From positions 6,121,001 through 6,185,000 of the forward strand of contig NZ_CP091110.1 in assembly GCF_021560175.1 (NCBI RefSeq): a DNA stretch of 64,000 nt, written 5' to 3'. The notes below the pieces were generated by a model. It searched no databases, was not told the DNA's origin, and saw only the letters and a program-made list of their open reading frames with translations. Made by a program: the position numbers and the translations under genes. Shown one piece after another: positions 1 through 8,327 of this stretch (positions are counted from its first letter, which is position 1; every line of letters starts with the position of its first letter). Source of the stretch: Neobacillus drentensis (GTDB taxonomy: Bacteria > Bacillota > Bacilli > Bacillales > Cytobacillaceae).

Positions 1-773
1 ACAGTAATACCAACCTCACGAGCTTGTTTTACAATCAAACCGACTTCTTCATAGAAACCAGGAAGGAAGACATAATCTGGTTTTGCGGCTTTGATTCGTG
101 TTAGGGTGGCATGGAAATCCGTATCCTTTGCCACGTATGCTTCTTCAGCGACAATCTTTCCGCCATTAGCCTTAAAGGCCTTTTTAAAAGCAGCTGCAAG
201 TCCTTTTGAGTAATCGCTTGAGCTGTCAATTAAAACAGCCGCATTTTTCACCTTTAAGTCATTGGTTGCAAAGTTTGCTGCCACTGTGCCCTGGAAGGGG
301 TCAATGAAGCAGGTACGGAAGACAAAGTCATTTAATTTTCCATCTTTATAGGTAATGGTTGCGTTTGTGGCAGTTGGTGTAATTAATGGAATTTTATTAT
401 CCTGGGCAATTTGTACTTGGGCTAGGGTGTTTGTACTAGTTGCTGCACCAATCATTGCTGCCACTTTATCTTGTGTAGCCAGTTTAAGGGCACCGCTTGT
501 AGCTTCTGCTGCATCAGACTTATTATCGACCGTTACTAATTCAAGTTTTTTACCGTCAATACCTTTTTTGTTAATCTCCTCAATCGCTAATTCAATACCT
601 TCCTTAGCAGATTGGCCATAGGAGGCTACTCCGCCTGAGAGTTCTAAGTTTGCGCCAATTTTGATGGTGCCGCCTTTTTCTCCATCACTACTCGCACTTG
701 AATTACATCCTGCCATTACCCCTGCTGCCACCATAAAGGACATACATATTCCAGCTAATTTCCTCTTTCTCAT
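1..773 (-). CDS. Branched-chain amino-acid type ABC substrate-binding lipoprotein (3' end beyond window)
   Basis: The reading frame starts at an ATG at 773 behind a GGGGGT ribosome binding site and stays open to base 1, so the C-terminus lies outside the window. The N-terminus is a lipoprotein signal: basic MRKRK, a hydrophobic stretch, then the lipobox VMAGC, so the mature protein should be membrane-anchored outside the cell. After a Ser-rich linker comes IKIGANLELSGGVASYGQ followed by EGIELAIEEIN, the typical start of a LivK/periplasmic-binding type I domain that binds leucine/isoleucine/valine or related amides. Ligand cannot be told from the sequence. Partner permease genes would be expected further left. 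It is transcribed leftward, and a TATAAT box lies on the minus strand at 888-893. Confidence 0.85.
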   Translation of the reverse strand, partial: MRKRKLAGICMSFMVAAGVMAGCNSSASSDGEKGGTIKIGANLELSGGVASYGQSAKEGIELAIEEINKKGIDGKKLELVTVDNKSDAAEATSGALKLATQDKVAAMIGAATSTNTLAQVQIAQDNKIPLITPTATNATITYKDGKLNDFVFRTCFIDPFQGTVAANFATNDLKVKNAAVLIDSSSDYSKGLAAAFKKAFKANGGKIVAEEAYVAKDTDFHATLTRIKAAKPDYVFLPGFYEEVGLIVKQAREVGIT

Positions 774-1091
774 CCAACTACCCCCTATTTTTTAAAAAAA
801 TGCCCAAGACCTTTGTCCTACTGTTTCAAAAAATCTATAATATTCTGAAAACATTGTACATTACTATTTGGGGGTTCGTCTAGTCCTATTATACAGTTAT
901 TTTAAAATAATTAAAAGAATAAGAAAATTAAAACGTTTTATTAGTGAAAAACGCTTTATTACAATAAAGTAATGATGAATAACTTTTTTAACGCAAAAAC
1001 AATCTATTTTTAATATTTTGGTTAAATATAATCAGTTGTTCGTTCCAAAGAAAAAGGGATTCCTTTTTTTAGAACCCCTTTTCCATAAATA
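774..1091. other. Intergenic region with possible promoter and AAACGYTTT boxes
   Basis: This AT-rich gap lies between the substrate-binding protein and the NiaP-like gene. A minus-strand TATAAT at 888-893, preceded by TG, could be the -10 of the binding-protein gene with a leader of about 100 nt. Two LacI-family-like boxes sit upstream of it: TAAAACGTTTTA (929-940, a perfect palindrome) and TGAAAAACGCTTTATT (945-960). Both miss the CcpA consensus by two or more positions, so the regulator is unknown. The right end holds the niaP terminator. Confidence 0.4.
1052..1082 (-). terminator. Intrinsic terminator of the NiaP-like gene
   Basis: On the minus strand an AAAGGGGTTC / GAATCCCTTT stem (arms 1053-1062 and 1072-1081, one G-U pair) with a U/A-rich loop is followed by a T-rich run. 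It lies just after the stop codon at 1092. Confidence 0.7.
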
Positions 1092-2297
1092 TTATACTAA
1101 TTCTTTATTTTTCGTTTCTTTTCCTAAAATAAAGACTGCTAATGCACCAATTAGGATTGAAAAACAGAAGATCATAAAGATGGTTGAGATCGCAACATGC
1201 TGAGCAACCAGATTTCCTACTAATAACGGACCCAATACACCGCCAATCCGCCCTACTGCGGCCGCAAAGCCTGTCCCTGTTCCGCGAATAATTGTCGGAT
1301 ACTGCTCCGGTGAGTAAGCATATAAACCGCCCCATGCCCCAAGGTTAAAGAATGATAACAGAATCCCAGACGTCATTAACGTGGCCGTAGTGTCTGCGTT
1401 GCCAAAGAAATAGGCGCTGATCGCAGTCCCAATTAAGTAAACTACTAAAACAAATTTTCTGCCAATTTTTTCAATAAACCAGGCTGCTGTAAAATAACCC
1501 GGCAGCTGAGCTATGGTCATGATCAGTACATATTGAAAGCTCTTAATGAGACTGAATCCTTTCATGACCATGACACTAGGCAGCCATAAAAACATCCCGT
1601 AGTAGGAAAAAACGACACAAAACCAAACAATCCAAAGCATTGCCGTCTGCCGTCCGTAATCCTTTGAAAATAATTTCTGCAAACTTTGACCCAATGTGGT
1701 CTTCTGCTTATCTTTTACTGCCGTAAACCGTGGTGAATCGGGAAGGCCCATTCGCAGATATAGGGCATATAGGGCTGGAATCGCACTAATGACCAAGGCA
1801 ACCTGCCAGCCAAACTTCGGAATAATAAAATACGAAATGACCGCAGCCACTAACCAGCCGCCTGCCCAAAAACTTTCGAGTAAGACCACTATCCTGCCGC
1901 GCTTCTCAGCAGAGACGCTTTCTGAGACTAAAGTAGAGGCAACTGGAAGCTCGCCGCCCAAGCCTGCTCCAATAAAGAATCTTAAGACAAGGAAGGCTGC
2001 TAGTGAGGTCGTAAGTGCAGACGCGCCGCTACCTACTGAAAATAATAGTAAGGTAATGATAAAAACATTTTTCCGGCCGATTCGATCCGCCATTAATCCA
2101 AAAACAAGTGCGCCTACGGCCATCCCAATCGAATTGATACTGCCAATCCAGCCCATTTCTCCTGGCGTTAAATCCCATTCTACTTTTAAGGCTGCAATGA
2201 TAAAGCTAAGCATCCCCACATCCAGGGCATCAAACATCCAGCCCATGCCCGCAATTCCGAGCAGTCTCCGGGTGGATATTTCTTTTTTATTTTTCAT
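1092..2297 (-). CDS. MFS transporter, NiaP (niacin transporter)-like
   Basis: This 401-residue membrane protein has about 12 hydrophobic segments and the MFS signature GLMADRIGRKNVF in the loop after TM2, with a second copy-like EKIGRKFVL at mid-protein. The N-terminus GWMFDALDVGMLSFIIAAL resembles the sugar-porter-like branch that includes Bacillus NiaP (YceI), which takes up nicotinate. The ATG at 2297 was chosen because AGGGGG lies 7 nt upstream; an in-frame TTG at 2318 lacks a ribosome binding site. A TGACA-N2-TGTCA palindrome next to the -10 box fits repression by a niacin-responsive regulator such as NiaR, but this is inference. Other aromatic-acid or sugar substrates cannot be excluded. 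Confidence 0.75.
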   Translation of the reverse strand: MKNKKEISTRRLLGIAGMGWMFDALDVGMLSFIIAALKVEWDLTPGEMGWIGSINSIGMAVGALVFGLMADRIGRKNVFIITLLLFSVGSGASALTTSLAAFLVLRFFIGAGLGGELPVASTLVSESVSAEKRGRIVVLLESFWAGGWLVAAVISYFIIPKFGWQVALVISAIPALYALYLRMGLPDSPRFTAVKDKQKTTLGQSLQKLFSKDYGRQTAMLWIVWFCVVFSYYGMFLWLPSVMVMKGFSLIKSFQYVLIMTIAQLPGYFTAAWFIEKIGRKFVLVVYLIGTAISAYFFGNADTTATLMTSGILLSFFNLGAWGGLYAYSPEQYPTIIRGTGTGFAAAVGRIGGVLGPLLVGNLVAQHVAISTIFMIFCFSILIGALAVFILGKETKNKELV

Positions 2298-2394
2298 GAT
2301 AATCCCCCTATGTAACAAGTATTTACATTATTCCCCAAAATCCTCTAATCTAGGTAAAAATAATAGTGAACATAAGGTATTCTACCAATTGTCT

Positions 2395-2411
2395 TGACAT
2401 CTGTCATTATA
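2395..2411 (-). promoter_or_regulatory. -10 box and TGACA-N2-TGTCA palindrome upstream of the NiaP-like gene
   Basis: On the minus strand TATAAT (2411-2406) directly abuts the palindrome TGACAGATGTCA (2406-2395), followed by AGACA. A repressor bound here would block initiation or clearance. The motif resembles what I remember of NiaR (YrxA) boxes, so a niacin response is plausible for this transporter. The -35 region would overlap the terminator of the next transcription unit. Confidence 0.45.
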
Positions 2412-2416
2412 TTCCG

Positions 2417-2452
2417 CAAAAAAAGAGAATGCACAACTACCAGTGCATTCTC
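2417..2452 (-). terminator. Intrinsic terminator of the ABC exporter operon
   Basis: A perfect 10-bp stem GAGAATGCAC/GTGCATTCTC (2425-2434 with 2443-2452) is followed on the minus strand by seven T residues. It ends the exporter operon whose last stop is at 2486. Confidence 0.9.
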
Positions 2453-2485
2453 GTTCACCTTATCAATCATTCAAATTCACTCTTC

Positions 2486-4333
2486 CTAATCAAGCGCTCC
2501 TTCGACATTTTTAAATTGATTAAAAAACATCTGGTCATACCGGCCTTTGGCTTCCATTAATTCCTCGTGGCTTCCTTTTTCGATGATTTGACCATTGCCG
2601 ATGACCATAATCATATCGGCATCCCGAATCGTATTTAAACGGTGAGCAATGATAAAGCTAGTCCGTTCTTCCATTAATTTAAGCAAAGCCTCTTGAATAT
2701 GAAGCTCTGTTCTTGTATCAATGCTGCTGGTGGCTTCATCTAAAATGAGCAAGGCAGGTCTTGCCAGGATCACCCTGGCAATGGCTAAAAGCTGGCGCTG
2801 ACCTTGGCTTAGATTTCCGCCATTTTCCGATAAAACTGTTTCATATTTATTTGGCAGTCTCCTGATAAAAACATCTGCATTAGCCATTTGGGCTGCCTGC
2901 TCCACCTCTTCATCCGTGGCATCAGGTTTGCCATATTTAATGTTCTCTTTTATCGTTCCAGAAAATAGATATGTATCTTGCAGAACAAACCCAAAACATC
3001 TCCGCAAACTATCCCTTGTGTAATCACGAATATCTCGTCCGTCTAACAGGATCCTGCCCTCTGTAACATCGTAGAATCTTGTCAGCAGGTTCACAATCGT
3101 GGTTTTCCCAGCACCTGTCGGGCCAACTAGGGCCGTGCTGCTGCCGACTTGGGCCTCAAAGCTGACATTCTTAATAATTGGAACGTCAGGGCGGTAGCCG
3201 AAACTAACATTTTCAAAGACGACATGGCCTTTTGGATTCATTAATTCCACCGCATGCGGCGGATCAACTACCTCCTCGGGCTCATCAATGATTTCAAAAA
3301 CTCGTTCTGCCCCTGCCACACCTGACTGAAGAATATTAAAAATATTGGCAAGGTCATTTAACGGCCGGACAAATTGACGTGAATAAGTGATAAAGCTCGC
3401 AATCGCCCCAACCGTAACCAGGCTTTTCACTGCCAAAATCCCGCCAATAACTGCGACAATGGCAAAGCCAAGATTATTAATGACATTCATAATTGGCATT
3501 AAAAAACCCGACCAGATTTGCGCCTTAAGGCCGACATCACGAAGCTTGGTGTTAACCAATTCAAACTCTTTAATCACTTGTTCTTCATGATTAAATGCCT
3601 TAACGACTTCAATCCCTGAAATGGATTCTTCAATATGACCATTTAATTTACCGAGCTCTATCTGTTGATTCTTAAATAAGACACTCGTTCGCTTTGCAAT
3701 TGTCTTGGTCAGTAAAAAAACTAGCGGCACTGTAATTAAGCTTGCTATTGTTAATAACGGGCTTAGGATAATCATCATGATTAAAGAGCCGGTAATCACA
3801 ATCAGGCCGGACATTAGCTGGGTCGTGGACTGGGAGATGGTGTTACTGACATTATCCACATCATTCGATAACCGGCTCATTAGCTCCCCGTGCGTCCGGG
3901 TATCAAAAAAGGAGACTGGCAGCTTTTGCAGCTTCCGAAAGATTGCCTCGCGCAGTCGCTTCACAACCCTTTGTGCCACACCCGCCATCAGCCAGCCTTG
4001 TAAAAAAGTCAGGGCCGCATCTGCTAAGTATGAACAGGCCAGCACAATAATCATTATTTCTAAAAGGTTGGAATCAACCTTACCTTGTTTAAGGCTCATC
4101 GCATCAACGGCTCTTCCAATTAAATACGGAGCAAGGAGCATCAGAACGGCATCCACGACAATAAAGAAAAAGACTAAGCTCAGCATTTTTCGCTCGTTGC
4201 CAAAATAGTACCATAAGCGTTTTAACGTTCCCTTTAAATTCTTGGGCTTGACGACAGGGCCGCGAAGGCGCTGGGCACCACCCGGTCTTAACGGAGGAGG
4301 TGTATGGACAATCTGTTCATTTCCTTTTGACAT
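2486..4333 (-). CDS. ABC multidrug-type exporter, canonical ATPase half
   Basis: This is a 615-residue half-transporter. It has an N-terminal soluble tail rich in Pro/Gly/Arg, six membrane helices (about 45-330), and a nucleotide-binding domain with Walker A GPTGAGKT (about 405), signature LSQGQRQ (about 507), Walker B LLILDEATSSID with the catalytic Glu (about 529) and the H-loop IIAHRL. The start ATG directly follows the stop of the upstream half (TAA then ATG, no gap), so the two are translationally coupled and should form a heterodimer. The pair resembles Bacillus YfiB/YfiC and BmrC/BmrD. The substrate is unknown, and drug or lipid export is a family-level guess. Confidence 0.9.
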   Translation of the reverse strand: MSKGNEQIVHTPPPLRPGGAQRLRGPVVKPKNLKGTLKRLWYYFGNERKMLSLVFFFIVVDAVLMLLAPYLIGRAVDAMSLKQGKVDSNLLEIMIIVLACSYLADAALTFLQGWLMAGVAQRVVKRLREAIFRKLQKLPVSFFDTRTHGELMSRLSNDVDNVSNTISQSTTQLMSGLIVITGSLIMMIILSPLLTIASLITVPLVFLLTKTIAKRTSVLFKNQQIELGKLNGHIEESISGIEVVKAFNHEEQVIKEFELVNTKLRDVGLKAQIWSGFLMPIMNVINNLGFAIVAVIGGILAVKSLVTVGAIASFITYSRQFVRPLNDLANIFNILQSGVAGAERVFEIIDEPEEVVDPPHAVELMNPKGHVVFENVSFGYRPDVPIIKNVSFEAQVGSSTALVGPTGAGKTTIVNLLTRFYDVTEGRILLDGRDIRDYTRDSLRRCFGFVLQDTYLFSGTIKENIKYGKPDATDEEVEQAAQMANADVFIRRLPNKYETVLSENGGNLSQGQRQLLAIARVILARPALLILDEATSSIDTRTELHIQEALLKLMEERTSFIIAHRLNTIRDADMIMVIGNGQIIEKGSHEELMEAKGRYDQMFFNQFKNVEGALD

Positions 4334-6067
4334 TTACAAAGCCTCCTTGCCCATCTGCGATTGATAGATTTCTTGATATACCCGGCAATCCGAAAGCAAC
4401 TCGCGGTGAGTCCCGACTCCAACGAGTTCACCATGATCCAAAACGACGATTTTATCCGCATCGATAATGGAGGTAATCCGCTGGGCAATCAAAATACAGG
4501 TTAGGCCTTTACCATATTTTTTCAAGGCAGCCTTAATTTTCGCTTCAGTGGCAACGTCCACTGCACTCGTACTATCATCCAAAATTAAAATGTTTGGTTT
4601 TTTCACTAGGGCCCGCGCAATTGAAATCCGCTGTTTCTGCCCGCCGGAGAAATTAACACCGCCCTGGCCAATTCTAGTTTCATATCCCTCCGGCGAGGCG
4701 GCAATAAAGTCATCGGCACCGGCAATCACGGCCGCCGTCCTTACTTCTTCGTCGGTGGCATCTTCTTTTCCCCAGCGGATATTATCTGCTACCGTGCCGG
4801 TAAATAAGATATTTTTTTGCGGTACAATCGCGATTTGATCTCTTAGCAGCTGCGGCTTTAGCTGTGAAATATCTTGCCCGTCTACCTTAATTGTGCCGCC
4901 TATCACGTCATAAAAACGGGGAATTAGCCCGACGAGGGTGCTTTTTCCTGAACCAGTTGAGCCAATAATGCCTACCGTTTCACCCGGGAGGATGGTTAAA
5001 TCAATATGTTTTAAGATTGGCTCGCCACTGGTTCCTTCATAAGAAAAAGTGACATCTTCAAAGTCAATTCTGCCTGTTTCTTGACCATGATGCGGCGATG
5101 CGGCCTGCGTTTCTACTATGGTACCATTCTCCTGTAAAAACACTTCATTAATTCTGCCCGCGGATGCCTTAGCCCTGACGAACATATTAAAGACCATCGA
5201 AATGACCATCAGGGAGAAAAGAATTTGCGTCATATAGTTGGTAAAAGCAATGATATGGCCTACTTGAATGGTACCTGATTCTACCCCTAGTCCGCCCATC
5301 CATAGGACGGCGACAATGCCTAGATTGACCGTGAGCATGATGGCCGGGCTGAAAGTAGCCATCAGACGCCCTGCGGCGATGGATTGATCCTTAAACTGGT
5401 CATTTGCTGTGGAAAATTTGCCAATTTCAACATCAAAGCGGTTAAAGGCCTTGACGACACGAACCCCTGATAAGTATTCCCTCATCACCGAATTCACGCG
5501 GTCTAAGGCCTGCTGAACCTTAGAAAAGAGAGGAAAACCGAGGCGCAGGTTCAGGACAATTAATAAGGCTACAATCGGAACTACCACGGCCAAAACAATA
5601 GATAAGTGCAAGTTTAGCCGTGTAGCCATCACAAGCCCCCCTATGGCCAGCAGAGGAGACTTTACAAAGATTCGCATCAGCCCATTCACAAACACCTGCA
5701 CTTGTGTGACGTCATTTGTTAAACGGGTTATCAACGAGGCGCGGTTAAACCGATCGAGATTTGTAAACGAAAGCGTTTGAACTTTTTTAAATAAATCGGA
5801 GCGCAATTCGGTGCCAAAGTTTTGCGAGACAATGCTGGCAATTACGCTGCGCGAAGAGGCACTGATGGCACCGACGACCGTAATTAACAGCATCACTCCG
5901 CCCATTTTTAACACATAATGAATGTCTCGGTTCACTACACCTTTATCGATGATTTTTGCCATAATGGTTGGCTGCATCAAATCACTTATTGCCTCAAAGG
6001 TGAGAAATAGTACAGCAATGCTAAAAGACTTCCAATATTTCTTTATGTACTTTGATAAAAACTTCAT
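4334..6067 (-). CDS. ABC multidrug-type exporter, degenerate-site half
   Basis: This is a 577-residue half-transporter with six membrane helices (about 15-300) and an ATPase domain with Walker A GSTGSGKS (about 372), signature FSGGQKQR (about 474) and Walker B LILDDSTSAVD. The residue after the Walker B aspartate is Asp instead of the catalytic Glu. That is the hallmark of the degenerate site in heterodimeric exporters such as BmrC/BmrD and TM287/288. The start at 6067 is supported by AGGTGAGAGG just upstream; the frame runs 22 codons further without a better site. It is the first gene of the pair, and the partner begins at the next base after its stop. Confidence 0.9.
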   Translation of the reverse strand: MKFLSKYIKKYWKSFSIAVLFLTFEAISDLMQPTIMAKIIDKGVVNRDIHYVLKMGGVMLLITVVGAISASSRSVIASIVSQNFGTELRSDLFKKVQTLSFTNLDRFNRASLITRLTNDVTQVQVFVNGLMRIFVKSPLLAIGGLVMATRLNLHLSIVLAVVVPIVALLIVLNLRLGFPLFSKVQQALDRVNSVMREYLSGVRVVKAFNRFDVEIGKFSTANDQFKDQSIAAGRLMATFSPAIMLTVNLGIVAVLWMGGLGVESGTIQVGHIIAFTNYMTQILFSLMVISMVFNMFVRAKASAGRINEVFLQENGTIVETQAASPHHGQETGRIDFEDVTFSYEGTSGEPILKHIDLTILPGETVGIIGSTGSGKSTLVGLIPRFYDVIGGTIKVDGQDISQLKPQLLRDQIAIVPQKNILFTGTVADNIRWGKEDATDEEVRTAAVIAGADDFIAASPEGYETRIGQGGVNFSGGQKQRISIARALVKKPNILILDDSTSAVDVATEAKIKAALKKYGKGLTCILIAQRITSIIDADKIVVLDHGELVGVGTHRELLSDCRVYQEIYQSQMGKEAL

Positions 6068-6145
6068 CCTCTCACCTAACCCTTTGGTGATATTAATAAG
6101 GCTATTATAATTTCGTTTACCGGAATAAAACAATTTTTAAGCATA

Positions 6146-6183
6146 GAAAAAACAAAATAGCCCATTGCAGAGAATGGGCTATT
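6146..6183 (-). terminator. Intrinsic terminator of the ASCH gene
   Basis: The stem AATAGCCCATT/AATGGGCTATT (6156-6166 with 6173-6183) is followed on the minus strand by TTGTTTTTTC. It lies 15 nt after the stop codon of the ASCH-domain gene. Confidence 0.9.
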
Positions 6184-6197
6184 ACTGTTTAACCTGA

Positions 6198-6548
6198 TTA
6201 ATCTTGAACCGGGCTGAATTCATGGACCCATACACGCATCTGTGGCAGCCACGGCATACCTGGATGGTAGGAAAGGATCGACTGCTTATATTCCTCAACC
6301 GTGCTGAAGCCCTCGCGGCGGGCATCATCATCCGTCAACTCGCCCAAGCTCTGTGAATAGACCTTATCGACGACGAACTGACGGCCTTCAAGTGTCATGA
6401 TTTCGCCTGGGTCGGCATAGCGGCCGTTCCGGCGTGTAGCTGTCTTTTCACCCGCTAAAACCTTCTCGATATCGGTCTTTACGGTAATTAATTTTTCAAC
6501 CGAACAAGTTTTCGGTGGCAGTACAGCGTTTTCATTCTCGTTTGTCAT
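6198..6548 (-). CDS. ASCH domain-containing protein
   Basis: This 116-residue soluble protein reads as one ASCH domain. After a short tail come EKVLAGEKTATRRNGRY, then GEIMTLEGRQFVVDKVYSQSLGEL, then DDARREGFSTVEEYKQ. The GEKTATRR segment, the Val-rich middle strand and the DARREGF helix are the usual ASCH landmarks. ASCH proteins are RNA-binding PUA-like folds; some, such as E. coli YqfB, hydrolyse N4-acetylcytidine, but the function here is not known. It is a single-gene unit with its own terminator. It begins with ATG at 6548 behind GGGAGA. Confidence 0.85.
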   Translation of the reverse strand: MTNENENAVLPPKTCSVEKLITVKTDIEKVLAGEKTATRRNGRYADPGEIMTLEGRQFVVDKVYSQSLGELTDDDARREGFSTVEEYKQSILSYHPGMPWLPQMRVWVHEFSPVQD

Positions 6549-6687
6549 TTGAATCTCTCCCTTTGTTTGATTAATTCATATTAACACTTTTTATATAGTT
6601 ATATCCATTATGAGCTCAGTTAAACTACCTGTCCGCCTCTATCACGGTATTTAAGAATTCCCTCAGTGCTCGATAGGCTAAGTGTAT

Positions 6688-6714
6688 AAGACCGGAGGAA
6701 AATCCCCCAGTCTT
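6688..6714 (-). terminator. Hairpin at the end of the TetR-ABC operon (weak terminator)
   Basis: A 12-bp stem with two G-U pairs (6703-6714 with 6688-6699, 3-nt loop) overlaps the stop codon of the last permease. No T-tract follows it on the minus strand, so it may protect the mRNA end rather than terminate. Confidence 0.35.
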
Positions 6715-7511
6715 TAACTAGTTAAATCTCTTTTTTTATAAAAAATATAGGTTACACTGGTAAAGGCTACGATTAAAAAGAGGGAAATAACAACAAAGAG
6801 AGGATCCAACCCGCCTCCGTACATTACATTTTTTGCCTCGAAATATTTAAACGGGCTCAAGTACTTCAGACTTTTCAACCTTTCATTCAAGTCAATCGCC
6901 ACGGACAAAATAAAAGTCAGTAACAGTACACCTGCAGATAGGGAAGGTGCCTTCTTTGACTTTCTTTTTAAAGAGGAAATGGCACTGCCCATCACCATAA
7001 ACAACAGCTGCAAGATGAACATGCCCGCCATCAAGATGATCATATCTCGATTTACATTTTCACCCTTGCTGTATTTAGCCATCAGGGCAATCGACGAAGT
7101 TAATGTGGCTAAATTAAAAACGACCAGATTGAACAAGGCTGCCAGCAATTTGGCCGAAATAACCCTCGTTCTTGAAACGGGCTTCACGAATAAGAACTCG
7201 GCTGTTTTGTCCCGTTCCTCTTTTGCAATGATCCCGGCGCCAAGCATGGCTGCATGTATCGTTGCCATCAATAGCAAATAAATAAACAGCATGCCATAAT
7301 AACCGCTCGCCTTTGATAAATCTAAACTTCCGGCTCCCATTACCACCTGCAGCGATTTGGGCATATCTTTCATTACATCAGTCATTGATTGCTGTGATGA
7401 ATACAAATTAGCATACTTATTCATGCCGGATAGCACCATTAAAAACACGCCAAAGCACCAAAAGAGGAGTGATTTTCGATGAGACTTTAATTCTTTTAAA
7501 AATATATTCAT
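6714..7511 (-). CDS. ABC-2 type transporter permease
   Basis: This 265-residue integral membrane protein has about six hydrophobic segments and a charged N-terminus MNIFLKELKSHRKS. The central motif GAGIIAKEERDKTAEFLFVKPVSRTRVISAKLLAA is the ABC-2 permease pattern (KEE/KT...FLL.KPVSR). It is the last gene of a tetR-ATPase-permease-permease operon, 12 bp after the upstream permease. The two permeases are paralogues of equal length sharing MNIF..ELK and the KPV(S/T)RT segment, so they likely form a heterodimeric channel. Such exporters often handle peptides, antibiotics or lipids; the substrate here is unknown. Confidence 0.85.
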   Translation of the reverse strand: MNIFLKELKSHRKSLLFWCFGVFLMVLSGMNKYANLYSSQQSMTDVMKDMPKSLQVVMGAGSLDLSKASGYYGMLFIYLLLMATIHAAMLGAGIIAKEERDKTAEFLFVKPVSRTRVISAKLLAALFNLVVFNLATLTSSIALMAKYSKGENVNRDMIILMAGMFILQLLFMVMGSAISSLKRKSKKAPSLSAGVLLLTFILSVAIDLNERLKSLKYLSPFKYFEAKNVMYGGGLDPLFVVISLFLIVAFTSVTYIFYKKRDLTS

Positions 7512-7523
7512 CTTCTGATCCCC

Positions 7524-8321
7524 CTAAACGGCATGAATATCTTTTTTAGTATAAATCATATAACTTGCCGTAATGGCTGCAACGACAATCACGGCACCTG
7601 TAATGAGAAAAGATCCTTCGAAGCTAGCGTGTTTGATAATATAGGTGTGATCAAAGTATTTAAATGGCGAGATGAACCGCTTCACATCATCACCGGACGT
7701 CTCACTAATGACACCGAGAAAGTAAAACGCAAAGACCGTTGCTAAAGAGACCGTTAAGACTGATTTAATTTTTGGAACAATGACAGAGATGATGATGCCG
7801 ATTGCTAGAAAGATTAATTGAATAAAAAACATCGTCAAGGAAAGCAGTACGAATTTCTTTATACTAAAATCTACTGTTTTAACCTGCAACGCGATCAAAT
7901 TGGACGCAATCTGATAGACTACATTGGTAATCAAAAGGGACGTGAATGCTGCCAGCAGTTTACTCGTTAAAACTTGTGTGCGGGTCACCGGCTTGGTTAA
8001 CAGGAAATCAGCCGTTTTTTCGCGAACCTCTTTGCTGACAATTCCGGTACCGAGATTCATTGCTTGAATGGCCGCACAAAGCGTTGTGAACGTCAAAGCA
8101 TAGCTGTAAAATCCCAAAATCGTAAAGATATTTTCCAAATTAAGTCCAATCGCCTTCCTCATCGCCAACGGGTAGCCAGCTAATAATTTCTTAAACTCAT
8201 CCGCATCTTTTGCAAACGAGGGAAACATCGACAGGAATAGCAATGCCACCATGATTAACGAAAAGGTCCAAATTATAGTTGATTTTCGATACGCCTTTAA
8301 CTCATGAAAAAATATATTCAT
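7524..8321 (-). CDS. ABC-2 type transporter permease (paralogue of the next gene)
   Basis: This 265-residue membrane protein has about six hydrophobic segments. It carries GTGIVSKEVREKTADFLLTKPVTRTQVLTSKLLAA, matching the ABC-2 permease core, and ends YMIYTKKDI, parallel to the YIFYKKRDL end of its neighbour. The two genes thus look like an old tandem duplication. It lies 6 bp after the ATPase gene and 12 bp before the second permease, so all are one transcript. No substrate can be inferred. Confidence 0.85.
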   Translation of the reverse strand: MNIFFHELKAYRKSTIIWTFSLIMVALLFLSMFPSFAKDADEFKKLLAGYPLAMRKAIGLNLENIFTILGFYSYALTFTTLCAAIQAMNLGTGIVSKEVREKTADFLLTKPVTRTQVLTSKLLAAFTSLLITNVVYQIASNLIALQVKTVDFSIKKFVLLSLTMFFIQLIFLAIGIIISVIVPKIKSVLTVSLATVFAFYFLGVISETSGDDVKRFISPFKYFDHTYIIKHASFEGSFLITGAVIVVAAITASYMIYTKKDIHAV

Positions 8322-8327
8322 AGACTC

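Noticed and set aside
945..960. CcpA cre site upstream of the substrate-binding protein
   Set aside because: The CG is shifted by one base relative to the TG half, so the cre consensus is not met.
1696..2397. Long plus-strand frame opposite the NiaP-like gene
   Set aside because: It is an antisense shadow; the minus-strand protein has clear MFS motifs and a ribosome binding site.
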